In this document: positions 39,036 through 49,070 of the stretch, one piece after another
Numbering within the stretch: the stretch's first letter is position 1
Layout: each line of letters starts with the position of its first letter
Source of the DNA: Rhipicephalus microplus
Taxonomy: Eukaryota > Arthropoda > Arachnida > Ixodida > Ixodidae
Assembly (NCBI RefSeq): GCF_043290135.1
Contig: NC_134709.1
Span: 64,954,556 to 65,018,555, forward strand
Reading direction: 5' to 3'
DNA: 64,000 bases
Made by a program: the position numbers and the translations under genes
The notes under the pieces: model-generated
Told to the model about the DNA's origin: nothing
The model's input: only the letters and a program-made list of their open reading frames with translations
The model's database searches: none

Positions 39036-39546
39036 ACCGACGATGCTGTCTTCTCTATAGCAGAGCGGATCAGTTTGTTCATGGCTTCATGTGTCGGTGC
39101 TTGTTTCTGAACGCACTGTGACGTTGATCTGATGATGCGCTCTGTACTGTTGGTATCGCCTATCCCGAGGCACGAGTACCGTTTGGACGTTTATCAACGC
39201 ACATTCATATACTGCCGTGAGTTTATAATCTACATTACAGACGCGAAGAGTACCTGCAGGCTGGAAATTTTCCACGGAGACTGCTTACAATCAACTCTCG
39301 ATGCATGAAAGCCACTCAGCCGCTGGGTCAGCGCCCACAGTGTCGCACCCACTCCCACTTCTTGCGACACCGCGACTCATGCCTCTCATGCACGGGCACG
39401 AGACAGTGAATTTAACCTGCAAGGTTATAAGAAGAGGACGCGCATTGGGGGAGAAATACTCTATCTGGATCGCTCCAGTGGACTCCTACGTTTTTCATCT
39501 AGTTTTCGGGGCACAAGTTCGCCTATAATAAACTACTTGTGCTTCC

Positions 39547-39760
39547 TCCACTGTAAACAGAAATAAGCCGAGATGGGAGTAAATGACCTTGTCCTCTACC
39601 GAACGCCCAGATGGGAGTTTTAAAAAACCGTCCGGAGGGAGTAAAAAATTTACTCCCCATCAGTAGGGGGTTTTTGCATGGTGCCAGGGGAGCTTTTATT
39701 TACATCCATTGGGGAACTTTTTGAGGTCAGTATGGGAGTAAATTTTTTGCATCGACAAAG
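39547..39760 (+). repeat. MITE-like repeat with GGGAGTAAA/TTTACTCCC words
   Basis: It begins CACTGTAAACAGAAATAAGC followed by CGAGATGGGAGT. Inside, GGGAGTAAAAAATTTACTCC (39638-39657) is palindromic. The same end occurs inverted at 41740-41781 (AACTCCCATCTCGGCTAAC, TTTTGCTTACAGTGT). The right end is unclear. Confidence 0.55.
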
Positions 39761-40514
39761 AAAAAAAATTACGTCAGCAGCCGTACCATGTGCAAGCGTA
39801 ACTTTAATTAAATAACATTTAATGCGCACAACAATGATTACAGTACACAAACATTATCACAACGTTCACGTTATATCACAACACTCGCACTCACCACAGC
39901 TTGCCACACGCAGTACACACCTACTATATAGTCACCGGGTATATATATGCACCACATTTTTACCTCCCATGTAGCCCTGGTGAAAGCCTTTTTTCGCTAT
40001 TAATTAGGCAATAAATACGCACGGCGTAAGTATGAACTTGGGGTGGTCTGATGTAAGCACTTCAACACACATGCCTTTTATCCTAAGCGTGCCTAATATT
40101 CATTATTTTTTTACTATAGCGAAAACGTTTCATCAGTTGACGCTCTGTCGTATGGGCTGAATTTGCATTAGCAGTACTGTTTGTGGACCCGTAAAATGCA
40201 CGGAATCATACACAAAGTGCGCGCGGCCTTGAACGAACACATTAACGAGGCACATTTAGCAGCTCCAGCGATGAACCGAGGTAGACCGCCGCTACCGCAT
40301 TCGACGACTAGGCCTCACTCACGAGTACGGCACGGTGATTCGATGAATGAGAGCTGGCGATCACAAAATGCTTGCTGATGTGCAGTTTACGTCTCGTTTT
40401 TCCCATGCACAGAAATAGGTGTCCGCTATCCACGCAGTTTAAGCTACGGAGCGATAGACTTAAACGAATGAGACGGTTCGCAGTCGCTTTTCCCGTTGCT
40501 CGCATGCATTGCAT

Positions 40515-40790
40515 GTATAGCTCGCAGAGCTCGCCACGGCGGCCGGTGCGCAGTGCGAGCTCGATACGATGCCGGCTCGATACCGACGACATAGCGAGGC
40601 CTTCCTACCGCTTAGATGTTGCAGCCGGTGAAATACCGGTGACACTCCGAGAAGCTACTATCGGCGGAGACGGGGCGAGCGCGTCGCCGGCGCAACTCTC
40701 AGACTGGTTGCCGGCCAGCCTGCCGTAGTCGAGCGAAGCCTACTTCGAACCGCTTCGAAATTTTACGGTGCAATCGCTGATGATCGTACT
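40515..40790 (+). repeat. Copy 1 of a direct duplication of about 275 bp, CpG-rich
   Basis: Nearly identical to 40919-41205, 404 bases downstream. Over the best 190 bases I count eight differences, all transitions and no indels. Both copies hold the same open frame (SSIRCRLDTDDIARPSY, then AGEIPVTLREATIGGDGA) ending at the same stop. The intervening 130 bases are not duplicated, so this is a dispersed GC-rich element present twice rather than a simple tandem. Confidence 0.85.
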
Positions 40791-40918
40791 CCGCCTCGTT
40801 CGGCGCTCGCCTTGTAGTTAGTCATTGACAGCTGCGGTCGCAAGGCGCAGAAGACTGTTATACATCCCAGCAGCCTTCATTTTTTGTGAAACACATTCTT
40901 TGCATCGCCGGTGGTCGG

Positions 40919-41205
40919 TGCTAGCTCGTAGCGCTTGCCGCGGTGGCCGGCGCGCAGTGCGAGTTCGATACGATGCCGGCTTGATACCGACGACATAGCG
41001 AGGCCTTCTTACCACTTGGATGTTACAGCCGGTGAAATACCGGTGACACTCCGAGAAGCCACTATCGGCGGAGACGGGGCGAGCGCGTCGCCGGCGCAAC
41101 TCTCAGACCGGTTGCCGGCCAGCCTGCCGTAGTCGAGCGAAGCCTAGTTCAGACCACTTCGAAGTTTCTGATGGTGAAACTTCAGGAGCAGCCGCTGACG
41201 ATCGT
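40919..41205 (+). repeat. Copy 2 of the CpG-rich direct duplication
   Basis: See the copy at 40515. It contains the small palindromic phrase CCGGTGAAATACCGGTG and the CGACGACATAGCGAGGCC block. Downstream similarity fades after CGAAGCCTA(C/G)TTC. I do not recognise the encoded frame, and its conservation may reflect only recent duplication. Confidence 0.85.
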
Positions 41206-41478
41206 AACAGCTTGCTTTTGCTACCTATAATTTATTCTTCGAAGTTTTTTGTTACTCGGCCCTTTGAAGCACGGCATTCACGACGTTTCGTTGAGGAATC
41301 AGACCAATGTGCAGCGTGCTTTAACGGTGCGAAATATATTGAAATGTTCCCAGTAAATACCAACCAGTCGTTGCTATTCTTCGGTGCACTTATAATATCG
41401 TTGCCTGTTGACAGATGCTTACACGGTTAGCCACACAAAGCACATGTGTTTCACACCGACGTGCAAACATATGCCCGT

Positions 41479-41502
41479 ACACACACACACACACACACAA
41501 AC

Positions 41503-41540
<38 letters not shown>
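41479..41540. repeat. AC dinucleotide microsatellite
   Basis: About 62 bases of AC with two interruptions, directly upstream of the MITE-like repeat at 41545. Confidence 0.95.
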
Positions 41541-41544
<4 letters not shown>

Positions 41545-41781
41545 CGCCCAAAGAGGGTTTTTAAAGCTCCTATAGGGAGTTTGTAACCACGTGACCTGAA
41601 ACTCCCTGGGGAGTTTAACAAGGTCATGTCGTTCATAAACTCTGTGATTAAGGAGGGGGCGTTTTACGATGACATGTGCCGAGTTCACTCCCTACCAGGG
41701 AGTAAATAATTGAGGCAGGGGAGTTTTGTGGGCTTATGTGCTGGAGAAACTCCCATCTCGGCTAACTTTTGCTTACAGTGT
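41545..41781 (-). repeat. Second copy of the GGGAGT MITE-like repeat, opposite orientation
   Basis: Its right end is the reverse complement of the start at 39547. Inside are GGGAGTTTGTAACCACGTGA, CTCCCTGGGGAGTT and CTCCCTACCAGGGAG, short dyads typical of this repeat. It directly follows an AC microsatellite. Confidence 0.55.
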
Positions 41782-41811
41782 CTCAGAGTCCGTTACAGTA
41801 TCGTGGGTACG

Positions 41812-41990
41812 AAACCGACCGAGGCGGTCGCATTTGACTGGAGGCGAAAAGCTTCGAGTACCATCTGATCTTTGTGCACGTCGAAGAACACCAAATTGTT
41901 CGAATTTCCGTATTCCTCCACTGCAGCCTTCCTCATAGCGTAATGAACGTGGCTTTGGCACGCGAAACGTAAGATATGTCCCTCGTGTAT
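41812..41990 (+). mobile_element. Ruka-like SINE fragment, plus strand, lacking its head
   Basis: CGACCGAGGCGGTCGCATTT, GAGGCGAAAAGCTTCGAG and TTCCTCATAGCGTAATGAAC match the body in order. The tRNA-like head is absent and the rest is heavily substituted. Confidence 0.5.
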
Positions 41991-42724
41991 TGTACGTCAA
42001 CCCTCGTAATGCCTTATTTTCGTGCTGATGATCTGCGACGCCAGGCTACCAATACAGTTGCTTCTTTAACGGCACCGACACTTCAGACTATACTCAAGGC
42101 ACACTGCGAAGTATGGAGCCGTTTATCTAAGCGATAACAATGGAACGCGAGTTGATCTTCGCATTTTCTCATGTGTAAAGCCATGTTTACACCAGGCGCG
42201 CTATTCGTGTACGGATCCTCGGTAAAGATTGTAAGCGTAAACTCAAGCAACGTAATTAGCTTGTTTGGACGTTGTACTGAGCGTAAATTACATATACTTT
42301 GGAGCGTAAATGTTGGCGGGGCCGGCGACTTTCACGACAACTATTGTTGTGACCGTTACGTATAACCAATGGGCAAAGCAGTATCGGTTTTCACTTTCCG
42401 TTCGCAGGGCTTCCGGCCTCCCCAGATTCGGCATCTTCATGCTCGTCTTGAAAGTCAATCGAAGTGCATCTGTGCACGTCCCATTCGGGTTGTGGTTTGC
42501 GAGCTCTCTGATTGTTGGTGAATACAGCAGCTTCAGCGCTCCAACAGCAAAACCAGGAGGTTTGCGGGTCATGTACCTTCTTTCCGATCATGTACTTGCC
42601 TGATTATTTTAGTGGCAGTGCGTAGTTGCTGCCTAACGTGCCTTTTTCAGAGCCTCCTGGGCGCTCGAAAACGACCAGTCTAATGTGTTGCAAGAGAACT
42701 TTGACTTGGGCGAGTGGGTACATA

Positions 42725-42849
42725 ATTGAATAGGCTTCAGCGCAATTTAGACGAAGACCATAGGAGACACACGGAACACAGACGAACACAGTCTGCGTTC
42801 TGTGTGTTTCCTATGGTCTTCGTCTAAATAGCGCTGAAGCCTATCTAAT
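42725..42849. repeat. Hairpin with 59-base arms and a 7-base loop
   Basis: The left arm 42725-42783 (TAGGCTTCAGCGC, GACGAAGACCATAGGAGACA) recurs inverted at 42791-42849 with about six mismatches. Size and purine-rich inner arm match the hairpin at 18588, suggesting a common type of element. Confidence 0.85.
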
Positions 42850-43529
42850 ACGTCTAATGTACCATTAGATTGTCAAACTAGAAGGCAGACGCGACGTGCG
42901 TTAGCACGACGACGAAAACATATCGCAAAAAAAAAAAAAAAGATGAACGTGAACATACGTTGTCGGTATAGCTAATGTGTGATACAGCTCTTACGCGATA
43001 CGACACTTATGACAGACGCGACAGTAATACGAACATGGCTTTATTGTGCGGTGCCTAGTTATCCTCCGTGACTTCGAAGTCTATTTCACCTCACCCACCT
43101 TCCCTCACACACACAAACACAAGTGTGCAGTCGTCGTGGACGCCTTATTTTTATTTGCTAACGCGGCATTTAAGCTATCTTCAAGCTCTTAACGGCGATG
43201 TCAATTAAAAAGAACTACAGGCTGTAGCTTAACATATATCTGCAGCTGAGCGTTCCAGCGCAAAAACCATAGCCGTCGCTTTAGGCACAAACGTTTTTTC
43301 GGAGGAATGCCACACAAGGAAAGGGTAACGCACGCATGTTTCCTTGTGGGGGATATACAGTTGGCTTATTACCTCCTAAACACGTTATACTAAATAATAC
43401 AGAGAAGCGAGTGCTCACAACTGGGACTTTTATTAATTTAAGAAAATCGTTCGACATTTGTGCATCATAAGGTGTCGATAGTAAAGTGATATTACAAAGG
43501 CAAAGCAATGGTTGTCCTTTAATGGTAAA

Positions 43530-44296
43530 CACTCTTCCATAGTAGAGTATCCCCACACCAGGTCTACAGCGAGAAATCAAACCTTTCTTAGGGTGACGTT
43601 GCTCTCCCATGGTAGAGTACTAAATACTCTAAATAGTTAACCACTTTTTCTAAACACACAGACCAATGTTTCCATTACATAGGTAAACGGGATGGCTTTA
43701 TGCTCTCCAATAGTAGAGTACCAAGTACTCTAAATCGTTAATCCTTTTTCTAAACACATGTGCACCAAGTACTCTAAATCATTAACAAGTGTTTCTAAAT
43801 ACGCAGACACTCATCAAGTGCGAGGCCCAAAGCACGGCTTTATGCCCTCCCATAGTAGAGTACCAAGTACTCTAAATCATTAACCCTTGTTTCTAAGCAC
43901 AGTACTTGTAAGGCCCATGGTATGGCTTTCTGCTCTCCCATAGTAGAGTACATCGTACTCGAAATTGTTAACAACTTTTTCTACACACACCTTCCAGGTC
44001 GGATTTCGAGCCGAAGCTGCGAAGCCCACGGGACGGTTTTCTGCCCTCCCGTAGTCGAGTACCTCGTACTCTCAAATTGTTAACAACTTTTTCTAAACAC
44101 AGTCTGAAGTTGGACGCTGTTTGTTTACCAGATATCGGGACTGTTCACTGCTCTCCCATAGTTGAGTACAAAGTACTCGGAATCGTTTAACACTTTTTCA
44201 AACAGTCTACTAAATATTGGCGTTTAGACGGCCTAAAGAAGTGTGAGGCACACAGGGCGGCTCAACGCTCTCCTATAGTACGAAATACTCTGAATC
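43530..44296 (+). repeat. Dyad satellite cluster 4a (about 8 units), interrupted by the LINE
   Basis: The densest and best preserved run: units begin near 43535, 43590, 43690, 43770, 43838, 43920, 44033, 44140 and 44256, spaced 55-115 bases. The core AGAGTACcaaGTACTCT is intact in several (for example 43716 and 43858). The array breaks off at 44296 inside a unit where the LINE begins. Confidence 0.88.
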
Positions 44297-45627
44297 ATCA
44301 TCATCATCATCAAAAGCCTGACTATGTCCACTGCAGGACAAAGGCCTCTCTCATGTTCCGCCAGTCAACTCGGTCCTGTGCTTGCTGCTGCCAATTTATA
44401 ACCACACACTTCTTAATCTCATCTGCCCAACTAACCTTCTGTCTCCCCCTAACCCGCTTGCCTTCTCTGGGAATCCAGTCAGTTACCCTTGATGACCAGC
44501 GGTTATCCTGTCTACGTGCTACGTGCGCGGCCCATGTCCATTTTCTCTTCTTGATTACAACTATGATATCCTTAAGACCTGTTTGTTCTCTAAACCACTC
44601 TGCTCTCTTCTTGTCTCTTACGGTTTCATCTGCCGTTTTCCTTTCCATTGCTCGCTGCTTCAACCTCAATTTAAGCCGAACCCTCTTCGTAAGTCTCCAG
44701 GTTTCTGCTCCATAGCTAAGTACCGGCAAGATGCAGCTGTTATATACGTTCCTCTTGAGGGATATTGGCAATCTACCTGTCATGATATGAGAGTGCTTGC
44801 CAAACGTGCTCCACCCCATTCTTATTCTTCTATTTACTTCAGTCTCGTGGTTCGGCTCCACGGTTATTACCTGTCCTAAGTAGACATAGTCTTTTACAAC
44901 TTCAAGTGTACTATTACCTATCTTGAAGCGCTGTTCTCTTCCGAGGTTGTTGTACATTACTTTCGTTTTCTGCAGATTAATTTTAAGACCCACCTTTCCA
45001 CTCTCCTTGTCTAACTCCGTAATCATTAGCTGCAATTCGTCCCCTGAGTTACTCAGCAATGCAATGTCATCGGCGAAGCGCAGGTTACTAAGGTACTCTC
45101 CATTAACTCTAATGCCTAACCGTTCCCATTCTATAGGCCTATGAAAACCTCCTGTAAGCACGCGGTAAATAGCATTGGGGAGATTGTATCCCCCTGCCTT
45201 ACGCCCTTCTTGATTTGTATTCTGTTGCTTTCTTTATGAAGCACTGTGGTAGCAGTTCATCCCCTGTATATTTATTCCAGGATGTTTATATACGCTTCAT
45301 CGACGCCCTGATTCTGCAGTGTCTGCATGACTGCTGATATTTTTACTGAATCAAACGCCTTCTCGTAATCTATGAAGGCTGTGTATAGTGGTTGGCTATA
45401 TTTTGAGCATTTCTCTATTACCCGATCGATATGTGGTCGATTGTTGAGTAGCCTGTTCGAAACCCTGCTTGTTCATTTGGTTGATTGAATTCTAATGTTG
45501 TCTTAATTCTGTTATCAATCACCTTTGTAAATAGCTTGTATACTACGGAGAGCAAACTGATCAGCCTGTAATTCTTAAAGTCCTTGTCATCGCCTTTATA
45601 TGTATTAGGATGATGTTATCATTCTTC
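44292..45627 (-). mobile_element. RTE-like LINE fragment, 5'-truncated and frame-disrupted reverse transcriptase
   Basis: On the minus strand the fragment reads reverse transcriptase motifs in order. LISLLSVVYKLFTKVI lies near 45540, EQAGFRTGYSTIDH near 45440, motif A (YTAFIDYEKAFD) near 45380, GVRQGDTISP near 45190 and the catalytic FADD box at 45077 (residues 29-32 of the 279-codon open part, 45161-44322). A thumb-like tail (LSYGAETW, then WTWAAHVARR) follows. Frames change between motif A and GVRQGD and again just after TISP, so no intact protein is made. The 3' end is an ATC/GAT trinucleotide run (44295-44311), as in RTE-clade elements. The endonuclease half is missing. A related clade is possible. 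Confidence 0.85.
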
Positions 45628-46175
45628 CAAGTACTCTAAATCGTTAACCACGTATTCTAAACATAAGCGTGAGGCCCCAGCTTTAAGCGTATACCCAGTA
45701 CTCTAAATCGCTAACCACTTTTTCCAAACACACTTCACGGGGCTTCATCCAGTGTGAGGGCCACGGGACGGCTTTAATCTCTCCCATAGTAAAGTACCAA
45801 GTACTCAAAATCGTTAACCACTTTTTCTGAACACATTCTTCCCATCTGGGACAGTTTATTGCTCTCCCATAGCATAGCAACTTGTACTCTGAATCGTTGC
45901 ATATTTGTTCTTAACACAAGCACATGCATACTTTGAAACCTCTTATGTGGTGAAGTGCCGTCGGTGGCTCCCCATTCGTCGTCATCGTGAACTCGTTCAC
46001 AGCGCAATTCTTGTCAACACGGCCTAATCCACAGTGAGGCCCGAGGGACGCTTTTATGCTCTCCCATAGTAGAGTACCAAGTACTCTAAGTTGTCAACAA
46101 CCTTTTCTAAACACACAGCTTCATGCTCTCCCATACTAGCGTACATCGTACTCTAAGTCGTCGACATTCGTTCTG
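45628..46175 (+). repeat. Dyad satellite cluster 4b (about 6 units), continuation after the LINE
   Basis: The array resumes at CCAAGTACTCTAAATCGTTA, the position in the unit where cluster 4a stopped. Units follow near 45690, 45768, 45850, 46045 and 46125. The resumption supports insertion of the LINE into a pre-existing array. Confidence 0.85.
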
Positions 46176-47692
46176 AAGAAATGTTGTGTCGCAATGTTAT
46201 TGGTGTTCGCTGTGTGTGAGAATAATTTTTTTCTCAACACAAACTTCGCCGTATGAAGTTCTTTCCGACACACCTTGTGGCTCTCCCATAGATTGCGTAA
46301 AGTCCTTAGCGCCTTCGCAGTTTATTCAAGCGCAACTCTGTTTTGGTTTTCTAGTAAACGTATACGTCTAGCAAGCGTATATGTCAGGACCTTAAGTTGA
46401 ATTGTTATTGACATGAACTGTTTACGGTATAATAAATTTTTCTATACACATTCGCAAACTAAACTCAAATTTTAGAACTGGTAGCTATGGCCTTTGCAGC
46501 GTTTTTAACGCGCAAGAACATTATTACATGGGTCGTTCCATGTACATCTAAGATATTAATTAATACGTATACCTGCTTACGTATTTAAGCTACCAGCGCA
46601 GTTGTACCAAACGTTACGAATATATCGAAATTCGACCTATAGATTAGTAATCAAAAAAGGATGCAAAATAAACTGCAGTGTGCTAATGAAGTTTTCCAGC
46701 CGTACGGGAGTGCTCAACTTTCTGGGTGTCTTGCTTTCAGAACATGTCCTGGAACACGAACGACGACAAATTGGCCTTGAACTTCAGCAAAAACGTAGGT
46801 TGACCGAATTTGTAAGCTCTGTATTTTTAAGAGATCATAGCTGGAAAAGTGACGTAGATTGTCTCAGTCTACCGTTGGTTCAACGTGTTTAGAGTAGTTT
46901 TCCAAAGACGGTGCTATGGGCGCCCGAAAGACCTGAGTACCTCTCTTTAATTTTCCAAACTTTTGTCAACAATGTACATGCCAGTTTGCGAGATGGAAGC
47001 GTCCAACCTATCTTTCAAGACCAAATTTCGTAAACGAGTGGCAGTAAACTACTCTAGGCGCTTTGCATTATGCGTGATTAGCAAGCGCTATCTGGTATGA
47101 TGGGACGGAAAGGACAATACAAGGCTTTTGGTCACGTATCAAACTGTAATAATCAAAATGACATTGATTATGCAATTACGATAGCTTTCTTGTTAGCAAT
47201 CAGGAAATCTTTTCGTGCCCCACAGTATCCTTTACAAGAGAGTCCTTGAAGTTGATATATGCCAATGGAATGACGTTGCTCACCTATCTGTACACTGTGT
47301 TTTTGCACAAGATCTGTACAATGTTGATTGACACCGTTCAGGAGCAATCCATAGCTCAACATACACGACCGCAATTTTGCATCGTTTTTTTTTCTATTTA
47401 AGCAAAACTTAATTGAAATAAATGTTTGCTTCGTTACATCCTTAATCCCCTACAGGTGATACACATTTGTTTTCGGTGTCCGCTCCTTTTACATTGCTGC
47501 CATACACCGCAATAGCTATTTAGAACTGCAAACTTTTTTGTATCCTGACAATAAGCATTCATCACACGGCTTATGCCCTCAGCTCTGCTACGATTTTCTG
47601 CACACGGAAGGAACGCGAACTGTAACTTTGCACCCTTCTTTATATGGGTTGCTTGTTTCGATAACCCGGGAAAGTTTGCAGACCATGCCATT

Positions 47693-48600
47693 ATACAGGG
47701 TGTCCGACGTAACTTGAGCCAGACACGTAATTACGGCGCGACCAAATACATGTTACTCACCGTCGCTAGGAGTTGGTCAGACTACATTTTCTGTTCTGAA
47801 GTATTGTTTGATTAGATATGTTTAATTAACTGTTTTTTTTTTCGAGAAACAAATATAGCTAAAAAATTTCATCGAGAAAGTTGTGAATCGGTTTGCAAAA
47901 CATCCAATCAGATAGTTTTGAACTTTACATCTGTTAGGTATTAGTGCTTTTCTGCTAATTTTAAATGCCCGTGAAATACAAAAAAAAAACTACTACGTGA
48001 CAAACCCACTCGTGCGTCAGTGCGCACGATGATTCTAGTGCTCCCTAACGTTCCGCGTACGAACGACACGCTTCCCTCGCACCGATTCATGACAGCGATA
48101 AGCAGTCACAGCGGTTATCGTCTTTGAGGCCGATAGCAAAACGTGTTCATCATCAAGCCACCACCATCGTTGCGGCCCTTCCGAGACTGCACAGTGGGGC
48201 AAATGCTATGGTCGTTCTTACGCGGAACGTTAGGGAGCACTAGAGTCATTGCGCGAACTGGCACACGAGTGGGATCGTCGCGCGGTATTTCTTGTATTTC
48301 ACGGGCATTCGTAGTTAGCAGAAAACCACTAATACTTAACAGATGTCAAGTTCAAAGCTGTCTAATCGGATGGTTTGCAAACCGATCTACAACTTTCTCC
48401 TTGAAATTTTTTATCTTTCTTCGTTTCTTGAAAAGTTAGTTAATTAAACATATCGAATTAAACAATATTTGAGGACACAAAGATTAGTCTGACTAACTCC
48501 AGGCAACGGTGAGCAACGTGCGTTTGGTCGCGCCATAATTACTTGCACTGGCATATTTTAAAACTCTGACTAAAGTTACTTGGGACACCCAGTATACATA
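47693..48600. mobile_element. Foldback DNA element of about 0.9 kb with long inverted arms
   Basis: The left arm (about 47695-48061) begins CAGGGTGTCCGACGTAACTT. The right arm (about 48217-48598) ends AAAGTTACTTGGGACACCC. Matching inner landmarks are GCGCGACCAAAT / TTGGTCGCGCC, TCCAATCAGATAG / CTAATCGGATGG, and CTAGTGCTCCCTAACGTTCC / GGAACGTTAGGGAGCACTAG. The arms are about 370 bases and the centre about 155 bases. Short A/T sequence (TATA, GTATA) flanks both ends and may be the target site. No transposase frame is present, so the element is non-autonomous. Confidence 0.8.
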
Positions 48601-48910
48601 GCTATAAACCAAGTTGCAATTCTTGCCTCTCATGCTGCGTTTATTTTTCCTCGTGTAGATAGCACACCTACTTCGAAAAGGACTCAGGGTGTCATTTTGT
48701 TCACAACGCCGTATATTTTCATGGTGTTATCTTAAGCTTAATTCCTATCCATCTAGTTAACACACAAGGCCCTGTTGCCATACACTTGTCTCGATTGCAA
48801 TACCCTTGTTTCCCACGACAACCTTCCGTCACGCAACACTGCATGCACTGACCCGAGTCACAGGCACACCTTCGGACCGTTCAGTGACCATAGCCCTCAC
48901 CATCATGCAG

Positions 48911-49070
48911 GGTGCCGGCGGGGCCTTGGACGACGGCGGGCCACCGTCCCCGTTCCTCATGGGTGGGGTGCCTTCCAGTCCATCACCCGACGACAAGGGC
49001 CGTTCGGCGGGAGTCGGCGGGGCGACGGCCGGAGGCGTTGGTCCTCTGCTGCCCACGGCACAGCCCGCCG
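48911..49070 (+). CDS. Coding exon 2 (codons 18-70 and first base of 71)
   Basis: The exon is bounded by an acceptor ending CATCATGCAG at 48910 and a donor GTCAGT at 49071. It encodes a Gly/Pro/Ser-rich segment that begins GAGGALDDGG and continues PPSPFLMGGV, then a Gly/Ala-rich run ending LLPTAQPA. It starts in phase 0 and ends in phase 1, which fits exon 3. GC content is far above the flanking intron, as for exons 3 and 4. There is no folded domain; the composition suggests intrinsic disorder. An in-frame ATG lies at 48905, inside the acceptor context (IMQ before GAGG), so a transcript starting just upstream could use this exon as its first coding exon. Confidence 0.62.

Larger units (their letters stand above)
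1744..48910 (+). other. Intron 1 of the gene model (repeat-rich)
   Basis: A 47-kb stretch between the donor at 1744 and the acceptor at 48910. I see no further convincing coding exon: ORFs are short, lack typical codon composition and mostly coincide with repeats. Its recognisable repeat families are listed separately. The length is plausible for a tick intron, but it may hide small or non-coding exons. Confidence 0.4.
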
